DNA from: Chitinophagaceae bacterium
GTDB lineage: Bacteria > Bacteroidota > Bacteroidia > Chitinophagales > Chitinophagaceae
DNA: 64,000 bases
Assembly (NCBI GenBank): GCA_016720825.1
Contig: JADKJV010000010.1
Coordinates: forward strand, 62,001-126,000
Direction: 5' to 3'
The notes under the pieces are model-generated. The model ran no database searches, had not been told where the DNA came from, and saw only the letters and a list, made by a program, of their open reading frames with translations. This document shows positions 1-7,585 of the stretch, one piece after another. Within the stretch, counting starts at the first letter, position 1, and every line of letters begins with the position of its first letter. Made by a program: the position numbers and the translations under genes.

Positions 1-709
1 TAACATTATTCACCTGGAAGACATCCGCAAGAGCTACTACATGGGCCACCAGGAACTGGAAGTACTCAAAGGAATCAGCCTTGATATCAACAAGAATGAA
101 TATGTAGCCCTGATGGGTCCTTCAGGCTCGGGGAAAAGCACACTCATGAATATCCTTGGCTGCCTGGATTCTCCCACCAGCGGGAAATACATCCTCAATA
201 ATCATGATGTAAGCCAGATGACCGATAATGACCTGGCTGAAGTACGTAACCAGGAAATCGGGTTTGTTTTCCAACAATTTCACCTGCTTCCGCGTTTAAC
301 TGCTTTGGAAAACGTAGCCCTCCCCCTGCTGTATGCCGGAATGGGCAGAAAGCTGAGAATGGAAAAAGCCAAACATGTTATTGAAATGGTGAACCTGACC
401 GACCGGAGCAATCACAAGCCAAATGAATTATCTGGCGGACAATGCCAGCGTGTGGCCATTGCACGTGCACTGGTGAATGACCCATCCATTATCCTGGCAG
501 ATGAGCCCACCGGTAATCTCGATACAAAAACCTCCAACGAAATCATGGATATATTCGGGGATATACACCAGAACGGGAATACCGTTATCCTCGTTACCCA
601 CGAAGAAGACATCGCACACTATGCCCATCGCGTGGTTCGCCTTCGCGACGGCATGGTTGAAACAGACCGGAAAAACGAAAAAATCCGGGAACACCAACAA
701 GGACTTTAA
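1..709 (+). CDS. ABC transporter ATP-binding protein, 5' partial (MacB/LolD type)
   Basis: The frame is open from base 2, so the start lies left of the window; 235 residues are visible. It is the nucleotide-binding subunit of an ABC exporter. Visible motifs are Walker A GPSGSGKST, the Q-loop in GFVFQQF, signature LSGGQCQRVA (Cys where relatives usually have Gln), Walker B IILADEPTGNLD and the switch His in VTHEED. The DEPTGNLD form is typical of the MacB/LolD group, which drives FtsX-like permeases acting on lipoproteins, peptides or drugs. The permease is not in view and may lie upstream. An internal ATG at 41 would remove the first strand of the fold and is unlikely to be the start. Only 2 bases separate its stop from the adenosyltransferase gene, so the two are probably co-transcribed. 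The substrate cannot be told from sequence. Confidence 0.9.
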   Translation, partial: NIIHLEDIRKSYYMGHQELEVLKGISLDINKNEYVALMGPSGSGKSTLMNILGCLDSPTSGKYILNNHDVSQMTDNDLAEVRNQEIGFVFQQFHLLPRLTALENVALPLLYAGMGRKLRMEKAKHVIEMVNLTDRSNHKPNELSGGQCQRVAIARALVNDPSIILADEPTGNLDTKTSNEIMDIFGDIHQNGNTVILVTHEEDIAHYAHRVVRLRDGMVETDRKNEKIREHQQGL

Positions 710-711
710 CT

Positions 712-1272
712 ATGCCTGCAAAAATTTACACCAAAACCGGCGATAAAGGAAAAACATCGCTGATCGGTGGCACCAAAGTGCCCAAATCCTACCTGCGTAT
801 CGAAGCGTATGGAACCGTGGATGAACTCAATTCATTCACCGGTCTCTGTCTCGATCACCTCAACAGTGCCGGCATCGCCCATAAACTGGATGAAGTGCAG
901 GACCGCCTGTTTACCATCGGTTCTTCTCTGGCCTGCGATCCCGAAAAAGAAACCAAACTGAAAATCCCTGACCTGCACGAAGAAGATATCGTGCTCCTGG
1001 AAAAAGAAATGGATGCCATGCAGGAAAATCTGCCGGAGATGAAATCATTCATCCTTCCTTCCGGTCACGTGATTGTTTCCACCCTGCACGTAGCCCGCTG
1101 CGTTTGCCGCCGCGCCGAAAGATGCTGCGTGAAAATGGACCGCAAAAAATTATTTGTATCACCACTCGTTGTAAAATACCTGAACCGCCTCAGTGATTAT
1201 CTTTTTATCCTCGCGCGGTATGCAACGCAGCAGCTCAAAGTGGTGGAGAAGCCGTGGAAGCCCCGTGTTTAG
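712..1272 (+). CDS. Cob(I)alamin adenosyltransferase, PduO type
   Basis: A 186-residue protein of the PduO/MMAB family, which transfers the adenosyl group of ATP to cob(I)alamin to make adenosylcobalamin. The N-terminal ATP-binding signature KIYTKTGDKGKTSLIGG is clear, followed by RIEAYGTVDELNSF and the C-terminal helical region with CRRAERCCV and YLNRLSDYLFILAR, all typical of the trimeric four-helix fold. The length is usual for the family. It begins 2 bases after the ABC ATPase gene. A likely client in this window is the B12-dependent ribonucleotide reductase at 31.5-34.9 kb. The stop codon abuts a palindromic repeat. Confidence 0.94.
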   Translation: MPAKIYTKTGDKGKTSLIGGTKVPKSYLRIEAYGTVDELNSFTGLCLDHLNSAGIAHKLDEVQDRLFTIGSSLACDPEKETKLKIPDLHEEDIVLLEKEMDAMQENLPEMKSFILPSGHVIVSTLHVARCVCRRAERCCVKMDRKKLFVSPLVVKYLNRLSDYLFILARYATQQLKVVEKPWKPRV

Positions 1273-1457
1273 AGTCTTAAACACATAGGCACATAGGTCA
1301 CATAGATACACATAGAAATACAATACGCAAATCAATATACTTCGAAAAGTCACTTCTATAGGAACACTTCGTCTGTATTCCTATGTGGTCCTATGTGTCC
1401 TATGTGCCTATGCCTTGCCCGCCGAAGCGAAGCGCAGGAGGGTGGTAAAGACTCTTT
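1272..1457. repeat. Family A intergenic palindrome, copy 1 (CACATAGG words)
   Basis: The left arm begins GAGTCTTAAACACATAGG and the right arm ends TAAAGACTCTT. Each arm carries degenerate reiterations of CACATAGG or its complement CCTATGTG, and a non-repeated core lies between. It occupies the space between two convergent genes. A second copy at 56842-56994 shares the outer arms but carries the core in the opposite orientation. The right half also contains a GC-rich insert, GCCGAAGCGAAGCGCAGG, at about 1421-1440 that is absent from copy 2. Confidence 0.85.
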
Positions 1458-1470
1458 TAATTCTCCATTC

Positions 1471-2124
1471 TCAATTAACAATCACCCCATCCCTCATATG
1501 CAGCACCCTGTCACTCAACCCCGCTAATTCTTCGTTGTGAGTAACAATCAGGAAAGTCTGCCCGAATTCTTTACGCAGGTCAAAAAATAACTGATGCAAT
1601 TCCCTGGCATTTGCAGAATCCAGGTTGCCCGTAGGTTCATCAGCCATGATCAGTGCCGGTTTATTAATCAGCGAACGGGCCACTGCCACGCGCTGCTGTT
1701 CACCGCCGGATAGCTGGTTGGGTTTATTATCGAGCCGGTGGGAGAGCCCCACCATATTGAGTAATTTTTCCGCTTCTGCCTTCACTTCCGATTTCTTACG
1801 TCCCGCCAGCCAGCCGGGGATACAAACATTTTCCAGAGCCGTGAATTCAGGCAAAAGATGGTGGAACTGGAATACAAAACCGATGTTTTTATTCCGGAAA
1901 GCCGCCAGTTTTTTCCCCGATAAAGCGGTGATTTCCTCACCCAGCATGAATACTGATCCTTCATCCGCCCGGTCCAGCGTACCCAGGATATGCAGCAAAG
2001 TGCTCTTTCCGGAACCTGAAGGACCCACAATAGACGCCACTTCGCCCTGCTGGATTTCTATATCCACGCCCTTTAATACCTCAACTGTGCCGAATTTTTT
2101 GAAAATCTTCCTGCCGCTTAACAT
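1471..2124 (-). CDS. lolD: Lipoprotein-releasing ABC ATPase, LolD-like
   Basis: A 217-residue ABC ATPase closest to LolD, which with a LolC/E-type permease releases lipoproteins from the inner membrane. Walker A GPSGSGKSTLL, signature LSGGEQQRVAVAR, Walker B ALIMADEPTGNLDS and switch His in VTHNEE are all present. I chose the ATG at 2124, giving MLSGRKIFKKFG, because the usual LolD N-terminus begins a few residues before the first strand; the extra 13 residues of a longer frame do not resemble the family. It stands alone, convergent with the adenosyltransferase gene across a palindromic repeat. LolD and related FtsE/MacB ATPases are hard to separate by motif. Confidence 0.88.
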   Translation of the reverse strand: MLSGRKIFKKFGTVEVLKGVDIEIQQGEVASIVGPSGSGKSTLLHILGTLDRADEGSVFMLGEEITALSGKKLAAFRNKNIGFVFQFHHLLPEFTALENVCIPGWLAGRKKSEVKAEAEKLLNMVGLSHRLDNKPNQLSGGEQQRVAVARSLINKPALIMADEPTGNLDSANARELHQLFFDLRKEFGQTFLIVTHNEELAGLSDRVLHMRDGVIVN

Positions 2125-2239
2125 AGAATGGCTGTTTATACGTCCAAAGATCAGTAAAAGCAAAGGGGTCTCAAAACCACTTTACGCAGGGTTTTCGGTT
2201 TTTTTAAGAAATCCTTCAAAAGGGCCTTCCAATACCGGA

Positions 2240-2270
2240 TTTGGTAGATTCGTTAATACAACTACATTTG
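2240..2270 (+). promoter_or_regulatory. Bacteroidota-type promoter of the DUF2795 gene
   Basis: TTTG at 2240-2243 and TACATTTG at 2263-2270 are separated by exactly 19 bases, matching the -33/-7 consensus TTTG-N19-21-TAnnTTTG of Bacteroidota primary sigma factors. The start codon lies 60 bases downstream. Confidence 0.75.
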
Positions 2271-2329
2271 CGGAAAATTAGGGTGTGTGAGATCCCTGAA
2301 AACTATTAACAAAACAAACTCCCTGGAAT

Positions 2330-2551
2330 ATGTTCTGGACACTTGAATTAGCCTCATATCTTGAAGACGCGCCATGGCCGGCTACCAAAGATGAACTGAT
2401 CGATTATTCCATCCGCTCAGGTGCTCCTATCGAAGTTGTGGAGAACCTGCAGGAACTCGAGGATGAAGGCGATGTATACGAAACCATTGAAGATATATGG
2501 CCGGATTACCCGACGCAGGATGACTTTCTGTTTAATGAGGATGAATATTAA
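2330..2551 (+). CDS. DUF2795 family small acidic protein
   Basis: A 73-residue acidic protein beginning MFWTLELASYLEDAPWPATK, followed by DELIDYSIRSGAP and an E/D-rich tail with DIWPDYPTQDDF. This pattern matches the DUF2795 family seen throughout Bacteroidota, whose function is not known. The protein has no signal peptide or membrane segment and is probably cytoplasmic. It is monocistronic, with its own promoter upstream and a strong terminator 24 bases after the stop. Confidence 0.85.
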   Translation: MFWTLELASYLEDAPWPATKDELIDYSIRSGAPIEVVENLQELEDEGDVYETIEDIWPDYPTQDDFLFNEDEY

Positions 2552-2573
2552 AATTGCGGCAAGACTTTTTATG

Positions 2574-2607
2574 CGAAGCCTCCTGTTACAGGGAGGCTTT
2601 GTTATTT
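2574..2607 (+). terminator. Rho-independent terminator after the DUF2795 gene
   Basis: An 8-bp perfect stem, AAGCCTCC (2576-2583) with GGAGGCTT (2592-2599), has an 8-base loop and is followed by TGTTATTT. Confidence 0.85.
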
Positions 2608-2780
2608 AAAGTTGCCGGTTGACCAGTTGCCGGTTACCAGTTACCAGTTGCTTACAATAAAACTGGAAACCTATCTATAAAAAAAAGCAGGGAGAATATT
2701 CCCCCCTGCCTTAGAAATTCACTTTTGATTGTAGTGTACACTACTGGTAACTGGAAACTGGTAACTGATAACTGGTAACT
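2608..2780. repeat. Family C palindrome, copy 1 (GTTACCAGTTGCC words)
   Basis: The left arm, about 2608-2650, reiterates GTTGCCGGTT and GTTACCAG. The right arm, about 2741-2780, reiterates the complement CTGGTAACTGG. The copy fills the space between two convergent genes and encloses the terminator of fabI. Other copies lie at 7287-7420 and 35399-35472. Confidence 0.85.
2680..2709 (-). terminator. Rho-independent terminator of fabI
   Basis: Read on the minus strand, GCAGGG pairs with CCCTGC around a roughly 11-base centre and is followed by eight T. It lies between the two arms of the surrounding repeat, 74 bases beyond the fabI stop. Confidence 0.75.
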
Positions 2781-2782
2781 TC

Positions 2783-3595
2783 TCAGCCCATCTTCTCAAT
2801 CACCCCCGCCGTCACCCCCGTAAACGAAAACCCGCCATCATGGAACAGATTCTGCATCGTTACATAACGGGTGAGGTCGCTGAACAGGGTTACACAGTAA
2901 TTGGCGCAATCATCTGCCGTGGCATTGCCCAGCGGGCTCATGGCTTCGGCATAATTGATAAAGCCGTCGAAACCTTTTACGCCGCTGCCGGCAGTGGTTC
3001 TGGTGGGAGATTGTGAAACGGTATTCACCCTAACTTTTTTCCTTGCACCGTAATGGTAACCGAAGCTGCGGGTTACACTTTCCAGCAGGGCTTTGGCATC
3101 TGCCATTTCATTGTAATCAGGGAATACACGCTGGGCGGCGATATAGGTGAGCGCTACTACACTGCCCCATTCATTGATCGCATCCATATCCCAGGCGGTG
3201 CGTAAAACGCGGTGCAGGCTCATGGCAGAAATATCCATGGTCTTCTGGTTCCACTCATAATTCATCTCTGTGTAATGTTTGCCCTTGCGCACATTCAGGC
3301 TCATGCCGATTGAATGCAGCACAAAATCCATGGGACCGCCAAAATGTTCCATTGATTTTTCAAACAGGTTCTTCAGGTCATCCATGTTGGTTACATCCGC
3401 ACCAATCACGGGTGCGTTTCCGCACAGCTCTGATAATTTATTGATCTCCCCCATCCGCAGGGCCACGGGGGCGTTGGACAATACAATCTGTGCACCGGCT
3501 TCATAACATTTCAGTGCAGTTTTCCAGGCGATGGATTTCTCATCAAGGGCTCCGAAAATAATTCCTTTCTTACCCTTTAATAGTTGATTCGGCAT
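2783..3595 (-). CDS. fabI: Enoyl-[acyl-carrier-protein] reductase (NADH) FabI
   Basis: A 270-residue short-chain dehydrogenase-like enzyme performing the last step of each fatty-acid elongation cycle, NADH-dependent reduction of trans-2-enoyl-ACP. The FabI arrangement is plain: N-terminal GIIFGALDEKSIAW nucleotide-binding stretch, SIG at 95-97, and active-site Tyr151, Tyr161 and Lys168 in YIAAQRVFPDYNEMADAK, equivalent to E. coli Tyr146/Tyr156/Lys163. The C-terminal DGGFSFTG also fits. Length is usual. It is transcribed alone on the minus strand, with a terminator downstream. FabI is the target of triclosan-type inhibitors; no unusual substitution stands out at the catalytic positions. Confidence 0.96.
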   Translation of the reverse strand: MPNQLLKGKKGIIFGALDEKSIAWKTALKCYEAGAQIVLSNAPVALRMGEINKLSELCGNAPVIGADVTNMDDLKNLFEKSMEHFGGPMDFVLHSIGMSLNVRKGKHYTEMNYEWNQKTMDISAMSLHRVLRTAWDMDAINEWGSVVALTYIAAQRVFPDYNEMADAKALLESVTRSFGYHYGARKKVRVNTVSQSPTRTTAGSGVKGFDGFINYAEAMSPLGNATADDCANYCVTLFSDLTRYVTMQNLFHDGGFSFTGVTAGVIEKMG

Positions 3596-3633
3596 AGTGA
3601 TTTATTTTGGTGCGTAAAAATAAGAAGTTTGAC

Positions 3634-3846
3634 TCAAGCACCGGGAAACAATAGCCTGATCCCAAAAACAAGCAGGAAAGTGGATACAAAGATCAACCCG
3701 AATACCAGCAACAGGTAATACAAAAACCGCCTGCCCGATTCACGAGGCCTGATCCTGCGCTCCATCCATTTCATGCAAAGCCTTACCGGTATGATGGCCA
3801 GCAAAATGATTAAAATGATCAGCATTCCTTTTACCCGGGGCGACAT
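3634..3846 (-). CDS. Small two-helix membrane protein, unknown function
   Basis: A 70-residue protein with two hydrophobic segments, residues 8-24 and 43-66, separated by a very basic loop (MKWMERRIRPRESGRR). The positive loop suggests that it faces the cytoplasm with both termini outside. I do not recognise a family. It lies 38 bases upstream of fabI on the same strand, so the two could be co-transcribed, and it is divergent from pheT. The codon pattern and the clean hydrophobic profile support a real gene. Confidence 0.6.
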   Translation of the reverse strand: MSPRVKGMLIILIILLAIIPVRLCMKWMERRIRPRESGRRFLYYLLLVFGLIFVSTFLLVFGIRLLFPGA

Positions 3847-3910
3847 ATTTTCCGCTATTCAGACCGCAAATTAGGGAATCAGGCCCTCCACTTTTAAAGC
3901 CACCGGGGCT

Positions 3911-3918
3911 TATCTTTG
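3911..3918 (+). promoter_or_regulatory. Putative -7 element of pheT
   Basis: TATCTTTG fits the TAnnTTTG consensus but ends only 4 bases before the pheT start codon, so if it is used the messenger would be leaderless or nearly so. No good TTTG lies at the expected upstream distance. Confidence 0.35.
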
Positions 3919-3922
3919 CGGC

Positions 3923-6349
3923 ATGACGATTTCATATAACTGGATAAGTGAATATTTACCCGTAACCGTTGATCCGGAAAGGCTGAGCCGTATCCTCACT
4001 TCCATCGGACTGGAAGTGGAAAGCATGGAACAGTATGAAGAAGTAAAAGGCGGTTTAGCCGGACTTGTTATCGGCGAAGTATTGGAAGTGGAAAAACACC
4101 CCAACGCCGACAAACTCAGGCTCACCAAAGTGAATATTGGCGGTGCTGAACCCCTGCACATTGTTTGCGGCGCCCCCAACGTGGCTGCCGGTCAAAAAGT
4201 AGTGGTGGCCCCCATCGGCACCACCATCTATCCGCTGAAAGGTGATCCCATGACCATGAAACTGGCTAAAATCCGCAGTGTGGAAAGCCAGGGCATGATC
4301 TGCGCAGAAGATGAAATCGGTCTCGGTGAATCACACAATGGCATTCTGGTTTTACCCGCCACCCTGGTTCCCGGTACCCCTGCTTCAGCATATTTCAAAC
4401 CGGCGAAAGATATCATCTATGAAATCGGGCTCACCCCCAACCGCATGGACGCGATGAGCCATTGGGGTGTTGCCCGCGACGTGTCCGCTTATCTTTCCCA
4501 TCACGATAAAAAAGATATTAAACCCCGTTTCCCCAATGCCAACGGCTGGAAAAACGAAACGGAAGCAGGCCCCATCAAGGTAAAAGTGGAAAATGAAAAA
4601 GCCTGCCCCCGGTACAGCGGTATCTGTCTTTCCGGTGTAACCGTACAGGCAAGTCCTGAATGGCTGCAGCAAAAACTCAAAGCCATCGGACTCCGTCCGC
4701 TGAATAATATTGTTGACATCACCAATTTCATCCAGCACGAAACCGGACAGCCCCTGCATGCTTTTGATGCAGACCAGCTCCGTGGCGGGCAAGTCATTGT
4801 CAAAAACCTGGCAGAGAACACACCCTTCATCACCCTGGACGAAAAAGAAAGAAAACTGTCTGCCGACGACCTGATGATCTGTGATGCAGAAGGCGGTGTT
4901 TGTATTGCCGGCGTATTCGGCGGATTACACAGCGGTGTAAGTGATGCCACAAAAAATATTTTCCTGGAAAGTGCTTTCTTCGACGGTGTAACCATCCGGA
5001 AAACATCTTTCCGTCATGGCCTGCGTACCGACGCAGCCACCCGTTTTGAAAAAGGAACTGATATTTCTGCCACCGTGAGTGTGCTGAAAAGAGCCGCCCT
5101 GCTGATTAAAGAAATTGCAGGTGGTGAAATCAGTTCTTCTATCACCGATATCTATCCCCATCCCAAAGCAAAAACGGAAGTGGGATTGAAATACCATTAC
5201 CTGAAAAAACTCAGCGGCAAGAATTACCATCCCGATGCAGTGAAAAATATCCTGACCAGTCTTGGTTTTGAAGTAATCAAAGATGGCGTGGATGAACTGC
5301 GTGTGGCTGTGCCTTTCCATAAAACGGATATCAGCTTACCCGCTGACCTGGTGGAAGAAATTTTGAGGATTGACGGTTTGGATAATGTGGACATACCTGA
5401 TATGATCACCATTACGCCTTCCGTGGAAGAACAGGGTGATAAACAAGTGTACAAAGAGAAAGCAGCACAATACTTAACCGGGCTTGGTTTCAATGAAATC
5501 ATGACCAACTCCATTACCAACGCGGCTTATTATACCGAAGAAGAACAGGCCGGCATGGTAAAGATGATGAACAGTTTGAGTGCCGGATTGAATATCCTCC
5601 GTCCTTCCCTGTTTGAAACCGCGCTGGAAGTGGTGGCCCATAATCTCAATCACAAAAACAACGCGCTTAAATTATTTGAATTCGGGAAAGCGTATGCACA
5701 GGTAGCCCCAGGCAAATACACGGAGACCGACCAGCTCTGCCTGGTGATCAGCGGTGCGGTAACACCGGCACAATGGAAACAACAAAGCATGGCGGCTGAT
5801 TTCTATTACACAAAAGGTGCGGTGGAGCAGCTGCTGCGTTTACTCGGCATCAGCGATTTCACCACAGAAACGGTGGAAGTCCCCAAGATGGATGCGCATA
5901 TTGTATTCAGGCAGAACAGCCGGATACTGGCAGGAGCCGGTGAAGTGAAAAAACAGGGGCTGGAAAAATTCGGCATCAAACAACCTGTGTTTTATGCGGG
6001 TCTCAACTGGACTGTTTTAGCAGAAGCGGCCTCAAAACATACTCCGGCTATTACTGAAATCCCCCGTTACCCGGCTGTGCAGCGCGACATCGCGATGATC
6101 ATCCCGCGTGAACTGGCCTGGGAAAGCGTGAAGCAAACGGTAGAAGGTATCAGACTCTCCAAACTGCGTGACCTTCGTTTATTCGATATATTCGAAAGCG
6201 ATAAACTGGGCGCCGGCAAAAAATCGGTAGCGGTTAATTTCACTTTCCAGGACCAGGAAAAAACCCTGACCGATAAAGAAATTGACGGCTGGATGAATAA
6301 AATCATGCAAACCCTGGAAAAAGAACTCCAGGCTGAAATCAGGAAATGA
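3923..6349 (+). CDS. pheT: Phenylalanine--tRNA ligase beta subunit
   Basis: The 808-residue beta chain of the alpha2-beta2 enzyme that charges tRNA-Phe. The domains follow the bacterial order: N-terminal MTISYNWISEYLP, a tRNA-binding OB domain (residues about 40-150, with GEVLEVEKHPNADKLRLTKV and IVCGAPNV), the B3/4 editing domain (about 210-400, with RYSGICLSGV and HAFDADQL), B5, the catalytic-like core, and a C-terminal ferredoxin-like anticodon-binding domain with EIPRYPAVQRDIAMI. Length is typical. The alpha subunit gene is not in the window. Its stop overlaps the start of the next gene by 4 bases (ATGA), so the two are translationally coupled. Confidence 0.97.
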   Translation: MTISYNWISEYLPVTVDPERLSRILTSIGLEVESMEQYEEVKGGLAGLVIGEVLEVEKHPNADKLRLTKVNIGGAEPLHIVCGAPNVAAGQKVVVAPIGTTIYPLKGDPMTMKLAKIRSVESQGMICAEDEIGLGESHNGILVLPATLVPGTPASAYFKPAKDIIYEIGLTPNRMDAMSHWGVARDVSAYLSHHDKKDIKPRFPNANGWKNETEAGPIKVKVENEKACPRYSGICLSGVTVQASPEWLQQKLKAIGLRPLNNIVDITNFIQHETGQPLHAFDADQLRGGQVIVKNLAENTPFITLDEKERKLSADDLMICDAEGGVCIAGVFGGLHSGVSDATKNIFLESAFFDGVTIRKTSFRHGLRTDAATRFEKGTDISATVSVLKRAALLIKEIAGGEISSSITDIYPHPKAKTEVGLKYHYLKKLSGKNYHPDAVKNILTSLGFEVIKDGVDELRVAVPFHKTDISLPADLVEEILRIDGLDNVDIPDMITITPSVEEQGDKQVYKEKAAQYLTGLGFNEIMTNSITNAAYYTEEEQAGMVKMMNSLSAGLNILRPSLFETALEVVAHNLNHKNNALKLFEFGKAYAQVAPGKYTETDQLCLVISGAVTPAQWKQQSMAADFYYTKGAVEQLLRLLGISDFTTETVEVPKMDAHIVFRQNSRILAGAGEVKKQGLEKFGIKQPVFYAGLNWTVLAEAASKHTPAITEIPRYPAVQRDIAMIIPRELAWESVKQTVEGIRLSKLRDLRLFDIFESDKLGAGKKSVAVNFTFQDQEKTLTDKEIDGWMNKIMQTLEKELQAEIRK

Positions 6350-6633
6350 AAGACGTAAGCCAGCAAATAAAAAAACTGCAGGAGAAAATGCAGCAGGTAC
6401 TGAAACAGCAACAGCTGTTACAGAAGGAAAACCTGCGCCTGCAAAAGGAGCTGGATAAAAAACAAACGGAGCTGGGTGTGCAGGATAAAAATGTGCAGGA
6501 ACTGAAACAACAGTTACAGGTGATGCGGTTGAATGCAGGTGGTATGGGTGAAAAGGAAAAGAAGGAACTGGAAAAGCAAATCAATAAATACCTGAAGGAA
6601 ATCGACCGTTGTATTGCGATGCTGGGGGCTTAA
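6346..6633 (+). CDS. Coiled-coil protein coupled to pheT
   Basis: A 95-residue protein, almost entirely heptad coiled coil from residue 4 to 62, rich in K, Q, E and L (QQIKKLQEKMQQVLKQQQ), then a GGMGEKEKKELEKQINKYLKEID segment and a short C-terminus. It has no signal or membrane segment. The start codon overlaps the pheT stop (ATGA). The next gene on this strand is zapA. A small coiled-coil protein beside ZapA suggests a division-associated partner, loosely like ZapB, but that is inference from position and shape only. Confidence 0.75.
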   Translation: MKDVSQQIKKLQEKMQQVLKQQQLLQKENLRLQKELDKKQTELGVQDKNVQELKQQLQVMRLNAGGMGEKEKKELEKQINKYLKEIDRCIAMLGA

Positions 6634-6888
6634 TCACACTCTTTTGACAAGCTTCAGTCTCATTTCATCATCACCGCGTGATAATTCCAATGTGTACTGG
6701 CCATAAGGCAGATCATTGAGACCGGACCATGTCAGTTCTTCACGATCACTGAGAATATTTTTTTCCATTGTGCGGCAAACTGAACCCTTATCATCCCTGA
6801 GCACACCCCTGATCCATTCTCCGGCAGGAGCAAGAAACTGCAGTTGCAGGGTATCAATAAATACCGATGTTTTAATTTTGGCAAACAT
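6634..6888 (-). CDS. Orphan small protein resembling a type IX sorting tail
   Basis: An 84-residue protein starting MFAKIKTSVF. I chose the ATG at 6888, preceded by AGGATAAG, over one 12 codons further upstream. The pattern of short strands ending GLNDLPYGQYTLELSRGDDE and KLVKRV resembles the C-terminal beta-sandwich sorting domain of type IX secretion cargo (LP-x-G-x-Y then a basic end), but there is no signal peptide and no cargo domain, so it could not be exported that way as it stands. Its stop abuts the convergent coiled-coil gene. Function unknown. Confidence 0.6.
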   Translation of the reverse strand: MFAKIKTSVFIDTLQLQFLAPAGEWIRGVLRDDKGSVCRTMEKNILSDREELTWSGLNDLPYGQYTLELSRGDDEMRLKLVKRV

Positions 6889-6998
6889 CTTATCCTGATT
6901 TAAAGCCTTAAAAAAATTAACCAATTAAGTTTTCAGGAGGTAGCTGGATCAGGAAGGGGAGGCTAAAGTAATAAAATGAAAATGAAAAATGCAAGTAT

Positions 6999-7289
6999 AT
7001 GAATGAATTAATTCCTATTTCTGCGTTAATCGGCGACCGCACCTACCGGATCAAAATAGAACCGGCCGATGAAGAGTTGATCCGAAAAACATTAAAAGCC
7101 ATCAATGAGCAGATCATTGATTTCAAAACCCGGTATGCCGGTAAGGATATGCAGGACTACATCGCCATGGCCCTGATCTGGTATGCCACGGAGAAAAATG
7201 AGCACAGTGTGACGGGGCATGAGCAGGATGGGATGATGGAGGATTTGGGGAAGCTAGATAGGATGATGGATGAGATGCTTGGGAAATAG
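6999..7289 (+). CDS. zapA: Cell division protein ZapA
   Basis: A 96-residue ZapA-like protein that would promote FtsZ filament bundling at the division ring. The N-terminal beta-hairpin domain (IPISALIGDRTYRIKIEPADEE) and following long helix (LIRKTLKAINEQIIDFKTRY, then DMQDYIAMALIWYA) match the family. A Met/Asp-rich tail follows. It lies downstream of pheT and the coiled-coil gene, with an opposite-strand small gene between. The TAG stop is also the first word of the following GTTACCAG repeat. Confidence 0.85.
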   Translation: MNELIPISALIGDRTYRIKIEPADEELIRKTLKAINEQIIDFKTRYAGKDMQDYIAMALIWYATEKNEHSVTGHEQDGMMEDLGKLDRMMDEMLGK

Positions 7290-7420
7290 TTGCCAGTTAC
7301 CGGTTGCCAGTTACCGGTTGCCAGCTACCAGTTTCCAGTTACCGGTTGCCAGTTTATTGGAAGTTCACAGCTACTAACGAATTTCTGGTAACGGGTAACT
7401 GGCAACCGGTAACCAGCAAA
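7287..7420. repeat. Family C palindrome, copy 2
   Basis: The left arm (7287-7350) repeats TTGCCAGTTACCGG four or more times. The right arm (7384-7417) carries CTGGTAACGGGTAACTGGC. The first three bases are the zapA stop codon. The spacer is about 33 bases. Confidence 0.85.
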
Positions 7421-7585
7421 AGTTGCTCTATAAGTAAATTTCTAGCCTGGCCCCGGACTCCAGACTAACGCCTAAAGACTAACGACTTTTTCATTATCTT
7501 CGCTGATTACCCGCCATTTGCGGGTTTTTCACTATGACAGTGAACAGAAACTATAGCATTGTGCACCCTTTAAACAACAAGATTC
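7421..7585 (+). promoter_or_regulatory. Leader region of rny: half repeat, -7-like box and hairpin
   Basis: This stretch holds a single arm of the GACTAACG/CTAAAGAC word repeat (7456-7487), a near-consensus -7 box TATCTTCG at about 7496-7503, and a short GC hairpin, CCCGC (7510-7514) with GCGGG (7520-7524), followed by five T. The hairpin looks like a weak terminator or attenuator between promoter and gene. No gene is seen here. Confidence 0.4.

Noticed and set aside
7290..7585. 6S RNA downstream of zapA, by analogy with other bacteria
   Set aside because: The spacer is filled with word repeats and a short hairpin; no long irregular helix with a central bubble is evident.
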